A stretch of 64,000 nt of DNA, from the NCBI GenBank assembly GCA_036852015.1, contig JAANDG010000059.1, positions 124,001 through 188,000 of the forward strand. Direction: 5' to 3'. Every line of letters starts with the position of its first letter. The stretch's first letter is position 1. A program made the position numbers and the translations under genes. Below the pieces are notes generated by a model that saw only the letters and a program-made list of their open reading frames with translations, was not told the DNA's origin and did not search any database. Below are positions 12,801 to 19,509 of this stretch, piece by piece. Origin of the DNA: Pelodera strongyloides (Eukaryota; Nematoda; Chromadorea; Rhabditida; Rhabditidae).

Positions 12801-15800
12801 GGTGTGATAAAGTCTATCGGTCTTATTATTTTTGTCTCGTTGTCGGATGGCACATAATATAGTGGTCTGCTATTTATAATTGCTTCGATTTCTATGATTG
12901 TGGTAGGCAGCTCTTTTAGTGATAACCTTTTAATCGTCTGTAATCTAAATAGGGTTGTTTTTACAGTTTTGATGAGTCTTTCATAAAACCCGCCTTGCCA
13001 AGGAGCCATAGGCGTGATGAATTTCCATTCTACGTGTAGAAATTGCTCAGTTTCTCGTATGATGGAAATGTCGCTTTCGTCGTCTTTATTTTGTTTGTCT
13101 AATATTTTCCCAGCTAAGACAAATTGTGTCGCATTGTCTGAAATTATTTTTGTAGGGTTTCCTCTTCTGCCTGTGAATCTCTTTAATGCGTTTAAGAAAG
13201 TTTTTGTTGAAAGATCATTTACAATCTCTAGGTGTACAAGTCGTGTAGTAAGGCATGTGAATAGGCATATCCAAATTTTTTCATTTGTCTCTTTGCTATT
13301 GAGAAAGTTCATCGGTCCCATGTAATCTATACCAATCGTTTCAAAAGGACTGCTTTTCTCAATTTTTTCTTTGGGAAATTCTGGAAGATCGGGATATTTA
13401 TATGGTCTGTTGTTGAATTTCTTACACGTGACACATTTCCTTAGGACTTGTTTAACTTCTTGGCGTACGTTCTTTATCCAGAACTGTCGTCGTATTACAG
13501 CCAGTATGTGATTTGTACCCGTATGGGCGTGTGCTTTGTGTGTGAATTCAATGATCAGGCGTGTCAAATGTGTTTTAGGTACTAATATTACTGGACTTTC
13601 CTTCCTCTTTTCAATTTCGGGTGATATTCTACCCTTCAATCTTACAAGGCCTTTTTTGTCGGTGTAGACATCTTTGCTAATTTTCCACTTTTCTTTCCTT
13701 TCTGTAGTGAGATGATTTTCTTGGTGCGACTTTAGGACGTATATCTCCGCCAAACGTCTGTTTTCGACACTATTTTCTTTTAGTTTTACATCTCTAAGTA
13801 TGCCTTCTGAATATTTTGTTGTCTATTCTTGTTTGTTAGCGTGGTCCACTTCGTTACACAGACTAGTAGTCTGCTTTGTACTTTTATAATTTTTTCCCAT
13901 GTGCTGTATTTATTAGTTATATATTCAGCTACTGTTACATTATCATTATTATCAATGTTTAAAAGAAGTTGCGTGGTTATATGTGTATCTTCTGGTATGA
14001 TCCATTTCTTTTTCGTCTTTTCTGGCCATTCTGTTTCTTCTTTAGTGATTATTTCAGGTCCTCTGAACCAGATAGATTGTTGCAGAGTGTCGAACATTGT
14101 AGGTTTGGTACCGTAGTCTGCCGGGTTAGTTTCTGAGGATATGTAGTGTATGTCATACGGTATGTTGAAATTTTGTATGTTGTTACGGATGACGTTAGTT
14201 CGGTTTCTTGTAAAGGTGTCAAGTGATCTCAGATTATTGCTCGTAACCCATTTTAGAGTGCACTCTGAATCTGAGTATAATTTTATTTGTCTGATTGTAA
14301 TGTCCAGTTCATCAAGTACGAATTGTGTTATATTCACGGAACTTTGGAATGCCATCAGTTCCGCTTTGGGAATTGTTATATTTTTCTTGATTGGGTTCAA
14401 CCTACATTTGCTTAAAAGTAAAAAGGGTTTCTCTAGTAACTGACTTTGTTGTACATAACAACACGTTGCGTAACAGTCTTTAGAGGCGTCTCCGAATACA
14501 TGTAAAATGTATTCTCTAGTATTATTAGCTTCTTTTCCTAGTGAAAATATGTGCCGTGGTACTGTATATTCTATGTTTTGATATTTGTGCCTTATTTCTT
14601 CCCATTCAAATGTATCTTCCTTGTTTATTAATTCATCCCAATTATATTGTTGTTTGCATAATTTTTGATAGAAAATTTTGCTTTCTATTAATAGTGGTGC
14701 TGAGAGACCTAAGGGGTCGAAGTTTTTTGCGATTGATTTTATAATGTTACGTTTAGTTGCCTTGTCACGTTTTCCCAGATGAGCGCTTATTTTGAATGTG
14801 TCTGTTATAGTGTTCCAGGGTATACCTAGTAGTTTTTGTTCGGATGTGGTTGCTACATCTGTACTGGGTATTTTATTCTTAACTGTAAGTGAATTCGTGT
14901 TGTATTCCCTAAGGTTCATTGTCATTTCTTTGAAGATTTGTTTCGTTTCGGTGTACTGTGTGAGAGTTTCCTGGATAGAGTTGGAACCAAGTATGAGGTT
15001 GTCGACGTATATATTTCTCAGGATCTGATCTTTTAACTTCGGTTGGCTTTTCTCTGATAAGTAATAATGTATAGCCATATTCAGTAGAAAAGGTGATGCG
15101 TTTATTCCGAAGGGTACTCTGTTAAATCTGAAGTGTACTATGTTATCATTTGTTGGAGGTCTCTTTAAATCGTTAATCCACAAAAATCTGGTGTAATCTT
15201 TCTCAGTTTCTTGTAAATATATTTGTAAGAATGCTTTTTCTACATCGGCAGTTAGCAATATTCTAGGTGTTCGACTTCGCAGTAACATTCCTACTAGATT
15301 GGGTAATAGCGATGGACCTTCATGTATGGCATCATTTAGTGAGTTTTGATTTTTCAGATGTGTGCTTGCGTCATAGACGATTCTTAATTTGGTTGTGGTC
15401 GAACTCTGTTTTTCGACTGCCGAATGTGGTATATAATATCCTTTTTGATCATTTTCGGCATGTTCGATTACACCTGTAGTGAATTGTTCTTGAATGATTT
15501 TGTCATATTTCTCTAACTTTTCTATGTTATCTGTCTGCATCTTTCGAACTTGGTTCGTTAATCTTCCTATTGATAGCCCGTAGTTTGTTGGTAAAGTAGC
15601 TTTCTGTTCGTTCCACGGGAATTGGACGTATATTTTGTTGTTGTATATTTGGACCGTATTTTTAAAATTATTAATAATGTCTTGGTTTAATCTCTTTTCT
15701 CCGTCACGACTTGGGTCATCATGTATACCTATAGCATCTAGTTCCCATATTTTACTTTCTTCATGTTTTAATGTCTTTATTTTAAGTATTTTTTCTCCAG

Positions 15801-18616
15801 CTGTGTTTTCTTTTATATCGTGATACACTCCGGAAAGAACATATCCAAATATAGTATTCATAGAGCGTACTCCCGAAGGTAGTTTGATAATCCTCGACGT
15901 TGAAGATACAATTTGCCAGAAATGTTCCATTCCTATGATAATGTCAATAGGTGCGTAATAATTATGTTCTAATATTTCTGGTATAGATAATTTACTTTCA
16001 TTGTATCTACGTTGATAATAAGTAGAGTCTAGTTCTTGTAACTTATTTATGGTTTCTCCTTCTATATCATCAATCTCTCTTAGCTTTAACTTTATTGTAC
16101 CTTGAGTTTTGTTGTTTAATTCGATTTCTACTACATCAGCATTTATTGTTGTACTTCCTCCGAAATGAACTATGTTACACTTTTCTGTTTTTATTGTAGA
16201 TAATGCCAATCTTTTTCTTGTTGATTTACATATATAGGAATGTGTAGCTCCTGTATGTATTATTAAATGGACCACTTGTCCAGAACTTACAACTGTAGTT
16301 TTAGCATGTATAAGTTGTATGATTTTTTCTTTGAGAGACTTCCTACTTGTCTTCTTCTTCGCATTCATTCCGAAAAAACTGCATAGTTTCACTCTCTTCT
16401 TCACCATCTGTAGGCTGGATTGAATATTCTTCCTCTTCCTCGTCGTTCTGTTCTTTGTCTATGTCTTCATCTGCCTCATATTCTTCTTGCATCAAATGCA
16501 TGTGTTGTCTTCCTTGCCTATTACTATGGTTATTACCGTACCTGTCATTACCGTACTTGTCATTACCGTACTTGCCGGAATTCGGATTACTATTTCTCCA
16601 ATTTTGATTATGTTGTGGGTTATTGAAATTAAATCTTGTTTTTTCGTGGTTGTTAAACTGTCGATTTTGGTTGTGTTGTCTTGTTCCGGGTCCTATTTGA
16701 TTCATGTTTACATTCTGTTGTACTGTCTTCAGTAGTTGAGGATTTCGCGGGCACGTATTTCGATCATTAGGTATGATTTGTGGTCTTTGTCTTTGTTGTT
16801 GTTGAAATGTGTTTTTATTTTGTGTTGTTGCTTCGAAGATGCTTGTGTATGTCCTTACTTTTGTTGGGCAGTTGCGCACGTTGTGCACTTTCTGACACTC
16901 TTGGCATGTTTCTTTGCAATTAGTTGCTTTGTGGTCCGTTTCCAAACAAATGAAGCATGCATTTGCATTATTTATTATTTCTTTGATTCTCGTGGAGGAT
17001 ACTTGTTGCGTACAATTGGTGGTTCTGTGACCTGTTTGTTTGCAAATTAAGCACTCTTTGTAAATGGCAATTTCATTGTAACGCTGCTCTATTTCCTTCC
17101 GTTCTTCACTTACGATGGTAATTTGTTTTAGTATTTCATTGAGCATGGTTTCAGTGTCGTACTCAAATCCTTCTCTGCGTTCTTGTCTTGTGACTTGTCT
17201 AATAACTTCATGTGGAAATTTGAGTTTAATAGTGTCCCTGAATTGAATGTTGTCAATGTCTTCGTACTTTGACATCCGACTACATAATGCTCGTAATTGG
17301 AAGTAGGTCGATTTCAGACTGTTTGGCTCTACCGTCGCAACACGTGTGTTTTTAATTGCTGAATTGATTGCGCGCTTCTTTATGGTTGTGTCATTGTACT
17401 GTTCCATTAGGCAATCAATAGCGATGTCATAGTTGTCATGAGTCGTAGAGAATTGATCTAACATGTCTTTGACCGGTCCGTCGCATGAGTTCTTTAACAT
17501 ACATAGTTTCTGTACCTTCGTATACGACTGTAAATGTACCATTTCGTTGAATAATTCCCAGAATGTGTCAAACTGTGCGTAGTCTCCTGTGAAAGTGGGG
17601 ATTTTGATCTCCACTAGTCCTCTGTCAAGCTTAACGTTTTGTTTATATATAGGAGACGAGAACTCTGGTAGAATGCTCGCCTGCCACGCGGGCGGCCCGG
17701 GTTCGTTTCCCGGACGGTGCACCACTGAACAGAATAACCTGCACAAGTGGGATACAACGCTTTATTGATAGCGAGAATCGACTTAGAGAATGGCCGGGGT
17801 GGACTTCCACCTGTCGGCTGCCGCGGACCTCCGCGTACAGTAGGAGAGTAGAGGGCCGAAGCGGGCTTCCGCGTCCGGTCACCAGAATTGCCTGACTTCA
17901 GGCTAGACGGAATACTGCAAATAAGAATCTATAAGAACATGATTAAGCCTCCTCGAGGAGGGTATATGTTGATAGATAATCTATGCAAATTCATATAATA
18001 TACGGGCTGGGTTTGCACTTTAGACGGTTGTTTACTCGCATGATTATCTACGGTAATAATAATACGATTCACGGTCACATTAGTCGTGACACGCATTGTT
18101 TGAAGCCTGGAACTCACAGAGTTATTCTCCGGCAAACAGTTCGGTCAGGTACCGTTGTCAGGATCAATTTTCGCACTTTTAGGGCATTCCTGTGTTGGAA
18201 ACGCCTCGTTATAATTGTAGTAATGATCTATATTCGCTAGAACATTATTACGTTGAAAAAGAATGCAAATGCACGGATATAAACCATAAAAACTAATTTT
18301 TGTGTTGTTGACTACGGTGCCTGGCCGAACTGTTTAGCATAGAATATCTCTGCGAGTTCTGGATGCAAATTTATGCGGTTTTCACAGTAATATTTCTGAG
18401 ATACCGGACATTGTGCGCAAGTAAATTTAAGAAATTCTTTTTCTCGTGGGCCTCTCCCTTTAAACGCCTGAAACGCCCGAAACGTAGAGAAACGTTGCGC
18501 ACTCTTCTTCTCCTTTATATAATAATAATTTATATAATTTATTAAAAACTCTTCTCCTTTATAGAATAAGTTTTTTTTTTTCAAATTTTTCTTTTAGATT
18601 GTCTTGCCGATTCTGA
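861..18616 (+). CDS. Family copy 1: eight-exon cysteine-rich secreted-type protein, split by retrotransposons
   Basis: I do not recognise this family. Exons: 861-984, 1332-1507, 1930-2046, 2400-2459, 2875-3048, 3295-3449, 9849-9995 and 18598-18616, read by alignment to the eight sibling copies. Exon 1 starts MLMLWLWAFFLYCKS and ends RYPPI; exon 2 begins DFRCFQ and ends LDPMM at a GC donor (gcaagt). Exon 4 contains EIFHSDSETCW; exon 5 KLKEIVAEC and CLDEDGCYNIM; exon 6 SFGSWHHSI; exon 7 LLPEDGKEEEIREI. Exon 8 adds a short tail ending in TGA, followed by AATAAA signals near 18730. Introns 6 and 7 hold about 6 kb of LTR debris and an 8-kb BEL element. The exon 3 donor lost one G (cggctgttcag instead of cggctggtcag), which shifts the frame whichever nearby GT is used, so the copy may be dead. 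The link of exons 7 and 8 to exons 1-6 is inferred from order. Confidence 0.6.
1711..1872. repeat. Inverted-repeat element in intron 2 of copy 1
   Basis: GGGCGCGTTAGGGATGCTCT pairs with the inverted sequence near 1850-1872 (AGAGCATCCCGAGCGCGCCC). Similar GCGCGTTCGAG-type termini occur at 19298-19402, 26906-27098 and 61173-61606, so this is one family of short hairpin elements. Confidence 0.6.
3683..4790 (+). mobile_element. LTR of an LTR retrotransposon (solo or 5' LTR)
   Basis: The segment starts TGTGCAGGAATGCACTTCCC. Its first 200 bp recur at 9451-9655, and its last 150 bp (4636-4790, ending in GGGTCTTTGCTTA) recur at 8137-8287. That puts an LTR of about 1.1 kb here, in intron 6 of copy 1. 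The exact right boundary is uncertain. Between 4260 and 4510 it carries imperfect repeats of about 63 bp built on GATGCCCCGG. Confidence 0.6.
4791..8021. other. Intron 6 of copy 1: no gene recognised
   Basis: Only short open frames are seen on both strands, with no recognisable domain and no match to the surrounding exons. Because LTR sequence lies on both sides, this is probably decayed retrotransposon interior or other inserted DNA, but no diagnostic motif remains. Confidence 0.4.
8022..9655 (+). mobile_element. Truncated LTR retrotransposon remnant
   Basis: From left to right: the right end of the LTR seen at 3683-4790 (8137-8287), about 1.1 kb of interior without long frames, the purine run CAGGGGGGAG at 9441-9450, and directly after it the LTR start TGTGCAGG (9451). 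A purine tract abutting TG is the expected 3' LTR junction. That LTR is cut off near 9655. A 117-bp direct repeat beginning GCCCTCGCTCGCTTACTG lies at 8022-8138 and 9081-9203 and is not explained by the LTRs. Confidence 0.55.
10241..10606 (-). repeat. BEL 3' LTR
   Basis: This 366-bp LTR is nearly identical to the one at 17726-18091. It is preceded on the plus strand by target duplication CGCAT (10236-10240). No clear purine tract sits at its inner edge (CTTCCCCGGGAG on the minus strand), which is unusual for a 3' LTR. Confidence 0.9.
11118..12191 (-). CDS. Spliced Gag-like zinc-knuckle protein in the env position of the BEL element
   Basis: A four-exon model fits exactly: 12191-12061 (ATG start, MGKSSRTPGG), 11976-11935, 11890-11738 and 11466-11118. 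All three introns are phase 2 with GT donors (gtaaat, gtaagc, gtatgt) and AG acceptors, and the sum is 225 codons including the stop. The first three exons are low-complexity and rich in Ser, Thr and Pro. The last exon holds a cysteine/histidine cluster, CAVCEENSHC, LVETNVLCIFCARASH and SCKRCGGQNNCH, laid out like the C-terminal zinc-binding part of BEL Gag proteins. It lies after integrase and before the 3' LTR, in the element's own orientation. The element already has its own gag with a different cluster, so this is a second nucleocapsid-like gene. It could be a captured or domesticated gag. Transcription is not shown by sequence alone. Confidence 0.6.
12368..13753 (-). CDS. BEL/Pao integrase and C-terminal tail (pol 3' part)
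   Basis: This open frame of 461 codons inserts element DNA into the genome. An HHCC zinc module comes first (HKAHAHTGTNH near residue 92, then CVTCKKF near 128). The catalytic triad follows: D in GIDYMGPM, D in ISDNATQF and E in GGFYERLIK. The tail (STWRNTYLEEL, RAQWKLGTI, TRAVSQLIPL) resembles the DUF5641 region that follows integrase in BEL elements. The frame differs from the upstream pol frame, which stops at 13786. Sequence upstream of the first ATG in this frame reads on as pol-like protein, so one frameshift near 13790-13800 splits a single pol. All catalytic residues are present. Confidence 0.9.
   Translation of the reverse strand: MAEIYVLKSHQENHLTTERKEKWKISKDVYTDKKGLVRLKGRISPEIEKRKESPVILVPKTHLTRLIIEFTHKAHAHTGTNHILAVIRRQFWIKNVRQEVKQVLRKCVTCKKFNNRPYKYPDLPEFPKEKIEKSSPFETIGIDYMGPMNFLNSKETNEKIWICLFTCLTTRLVHLEIVNDLSTKTFLNALKRFTGRRGNPTKIISDNATQFVLAGKILDKQNKDDESDISIIRETEQFLHVEWKFITPMAPWQGGFYERLIKTVKTTLFRLQTIKRLSLKELPTTIIEIEAIINSRPLYYVPSDNETKIIRPIDFITPGIDLISVIKFAEDTKDPTYRPVTRDKTIDILQKDMENTQKQLATIWSTWRNTYLEELRKSHKHTAQPGQHSKVTPNLGEIVLIADKTVPRAQWKLGTITQLYFNKHNVAISAKVKVNNQKYLTRAVSQLIPLEISQEQTNLPQ
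13786..16407 (-). CDS. BEL/Pao protease, reverse transcriptase and RNase H (pol 5' part)
   Basis: This open frame of 873 codons overlaps the gag end by 65 nt in another frame. Residues of about 45-190 form the aspartic protease region, but the expected DTG motif reads IIHTGATHSYI, so the catalytic Asp is His. Reverse transcriptase follows at about 330-500, with LLTADVEKAFLQI and then IYVDNLILG, where many relatives have YVDD. The RNase H part shows HVFGDASKDCYAT and KLYSDSECTLKWV, keeping its Asp residues. The C-terminus stops at a frameshift just before the integrase frame. Whether YVDN is a defect or normal for this lineage cannot be judged here. The His in the protease site makes it likely that this copy is inactive. 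Confidence 0.9.
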   Translation of the reverse strand: MVKKRVKLCSFFGMNAKKKTSRKSLKEKIIQLIHAKTTVVSSGQVVHLIIHTGATHSYICKSTRKRLALSTIKTEKCNIVHFGGSTTINADVVEIELNNKTQGTIKLKLREIDDIEGETINKLQELDSTYYQRRYNESKLSIPEILEHNYYAPIDIIIGMEHFWQIVSSTSRIIKLPSGVRSMNTIFGYVLSGVYHDIKENTAGEKILKIKTLKHEESKIWELDAIGIHDDPSRDGEKRLNQDIINNFKNTVQIYNNKIYVQFPWNEQKATLPTNYGLSIGRLTNQVRKMQTDNIEKLEKYDKIIQEQFTTGVIEHAENDQKGYYIPHSAVEKQSSTTTKLRIVYDASTHLKNQNSLNDAIHEGPSLLPNLVGMLLRSRTPRILLTADVEKAFLQIYLQETEKDYTRFLWINDLKRPPTNDNIVHFRFNRVPFGINASPFLLNMAIHYYLSEKSQPKLKDQILRNIYVDNLILGSNSIQETLTQYTETKQIFKEMTMNLREYNTNSLTVKNKIPSTDVATTSEQKLLGIPWNTITDTFKISAHLGKRDKATKRNIIKSIAKNFDPLGLSAPLLIESKIFYQKLCKQQYNWDELINKEDTFEWEEIRHKYQNIEYTVPRHIFSLGKEANNTREYILHVFGDASKDCYATCCYVQQSQLLEKPFLLLSKCRLNPIKKNITIPKAELMAFQSSVNITQFVLDELDITIRQIKLYSDSECTLKWVTSNNLRSLDTFTRNRTNVIRNNIQNFNIPYDIHYISSETNPADYGTKPTMFDTLQQSIWFRGPEIITKEETEWPEKTKKKWIIPEDTHITTQLLLNIDNNDNVTVAEYITNKYSTWEKIIKVQSRLLVCVTKWTTLTNKNRQQNIQKAYLEM
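16343..17746 (-). CDS. BEL/Pao gag with truncated N-terminus
   Basis: The open frame spans 467 codons. The structural part starts near residue 45 with VEIKIPTFTGDYAQFDTFW, the DUF1759-type capsid-like domain. A zinc cluster lies near residues 230-310 (CLICKQTGHRTTNC, CFICLETDHKATNC, CQECQKVHNVRNC). An Asn/Gln-rich part with YGND repeats follows, then an acidic tail ending NECEEEDK. The first 40 or so codons are read through the LTR end and antisense tRNA-Gly, and the ATG at 17746 lies inside the LTR. The usual leader and Gag N-terminus seem to be missing, so this start may not be used. Confidence 0.85.
   Translation of the reverse strand: MCRLFCSVVHRPGNEPGPPAWQASILPEFSSPIYKQNVKLDRGLVEIKIPTFTGDYAQFDTFWELFNEMVHLQSYTKVQKLCMLKNSCDGPVKDMLDQFSTTHDNYDIAIDCLMEQYNDTTIKKRAINSAIKNTRVATVEPNSLKSTYFQLRALCSRMSKYEDIDNIQFRDTIKLKFPHEVIRQVTRQERREGFEYDTETMLNEILKQITIVSEERKEIEQRYNEIAIYKECLICKQTGHRTTNCTQQVSSTRIKEIINNANACFICLETDHKATNCKETCQECQKVHNVRNCPTKVRTYTSIFEATTQNKNTFQQQQRQRPQIIPNDRNTCPRNPQLLKTVQQNVNMNQIGPGTRQHNQNRQFNNHEKTRFNFNNPQHNQNWRNSNPNSGKYGNDKYGNDRYGNNHSNRQGRQHMHLMQEEYEADEDIDKEQNDEEEEEYSIQPTDGEEESETMQFFRNECEEEDK
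17660..17723 (+). other. tRNA-Gly(GCC) sequence with CCA, serving as extended primer-binding site
   Basis: On the plus strand this reads as a tRNA-Gly from the D-arm (TGGTAGAATGCTCGCC) through anticodon loop CTGCCAC and T-arm (GGGTTCGTTTCCC) to the 3' end GTGCACCA. In element sense it is TGGTGCACCGTCC, one base from the 5' LTR, which is where a primer-binding site belongs. CCA is added after transcription in eukaryotes, so the copy came from a tRNA and not from a tRNA gene. A normal site copies about 18 nt; here about 60 nt are present. It is not a working tRNA gene because the 5' acceptor strand is missing. Confidence 0.8.
17726..18091 (-). repeat. BEL 5' LTR
   Basis: This 366-bp direct repeat of 10241-10606 is followed on the plus strand by target duplication CGCAT (18092-18096). 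On the minus strand it runs TGTCACGAC to CTGTTCA and is followed by the primer-binding site. Confidence 0.92.
18500..18575. repeat. Two SINE 3' tail fragments
   Basis: Two copies of ACTCTTCTYCTCCTTTATATAATAAG-like sequence lie here in intron 7 of copy 1, just before exon 8. The same tail ends the SINE copies at 28085, 42475, 53590, 35500 and 57600. Confidence 0.55.
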
Positions 18617-19297
18617 TCAATCACGCTTCGGTAAGGCATAAGGATTAAAATTTTAAACTCATTGTCAGTTATTAGTGATGTTCATTTAACGCTTAATAAA
18701 ATAAAAGTTGCAAGATTGAAGTCGGAATAAAATTGAATAAAATATATATGTTGCACGGTAATTCGAATTGCTTTATTACCGTGACTTAAGTTGCCCACGA
18801 CACTTCGACAAAAGTTTCATTTGTACGCTCTTACATCGCTTTGTTTACTGTACCATAGATATGGATATAGGATTGATTCATGGGCATGTGACTTGAGGGA
18901 CTAGTACAACTTACCGCATAACTGCATGGCCGCGTAACCGCATAGACACCGCATGCGGGTCAAACACCGCACGTAAACCGCATGAGTTTAGCAGACAGCG
19001 CATAGACACCGTGCGTCTTATTCGGACACCGCACATACTTGCGAACTCGGCCGTATATTTCACTTTTATTTATGAACAAAATTATTTTCAAGGGACAGCC
19101 CACACTGTTAAAAAAAAGTCGAAAGCACCGCCATCTATAATGAGCTGCAGCTCGCGGTATTTGTTGTAAAACTTGACAAGAAACTATATTATATACTAAC
19201 AATATTATATTGACAACTTGCATCTGTAGGGATAATATGAAATTTCGTAGCACTGCTGGGAAACCGTATTAAATGAAGAACATCATAAACCACTAAA

Positions 19298-19402
19298 GGC
19301 GCGTTCGAGTTGGGGAAAAGTTGATGGAATTCCGGAATTCCACCTTTCGAGATGGGCGCGGGAACTCCGGAATTCCACAACTTTTTCCCAACTCGAACGC
19401 GG
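19298..19402. repeat. Short hairpin element between copies 1 and 2
   Basis: GGCGCGTTCGAGTTGGGGAA and its inverted partner (TTCCCAACTCGAACGCG) bound about 105 bp whose interior also pairs (GGAATTCCGGAATTCC). Confidence 0.65.
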
Positions 19403-19430
19403 CTTAATTGCTCGCTGTCTCTATCACTCA

Positions 19431-19460
19431 TTTGCATTGAATATTACGAAATTTGCGTGG
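19431..19460 (+). promoter_or_regulatory. Conserved upstream motif of copy 2
   Basis: TTTGCATTGAATATTACG and then AAATTTGCGT lie 50-80 bp before the start at 19510, almost the same as upstream of copies 3, 6 and 9. Confidence 0.5.
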
Positions 19461-19509
19461 AACAATATTTTTTTTTTTTTGCTTTCCTTTGTTTTGTTTG
19501 TCGAGCAAA

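Larger units (their letters stand above)
10241..18091 (-). mobile_element. Full-length BEL/Pao LTR retrotransposon
   Basis: Two 366-bp direct repeats (10241-10606 and 17726-18091) bound the element, and CGCAT flanks it on both sides as a 5-bp target duplication. On the minus strand the LTRs start TGTCACGAC and end CTGTTCA, giving TG...CA. The minus-strand order is LTR, tRNA-Gly primer site, gag, protease, reverse transcriptase, RNase H, integrase, a spliced accessory frame and LTR. Gag (DUF1759 type), the A17-like protease/RT/RNase H arrangement and the DUF5641-like tail after integrase identify BEL/Pao. Near-identical LTRs suggest a recent insertion, yet the coding part has several defects. 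Confidence 0.92.
10149..18465. mobile_element. TTAA-type MITE split by the BEL insertion
   Basis: The left end TTTAAAGGGAGAGGCCCATGAG and the right end ending in GGGCCTCTCCCTTTAAA are inverted copies. Pairing continues for about 150 bp through ATGTCCGGAATTTCAGAAAT and its complement near 18390. The left arm stops at 10240 and resumes at 18092, on either side of the BEL element. Without that insertion the MITE would be about 470 bp, so the MITE was in intron 7 of copy 1 first. Confidence 0.75.

Noticed and set aside
13829..17050. Plus-strand frames of 60-105 codons across the BEL region
   Set aside because: They are antisense shadows of gag and pol.
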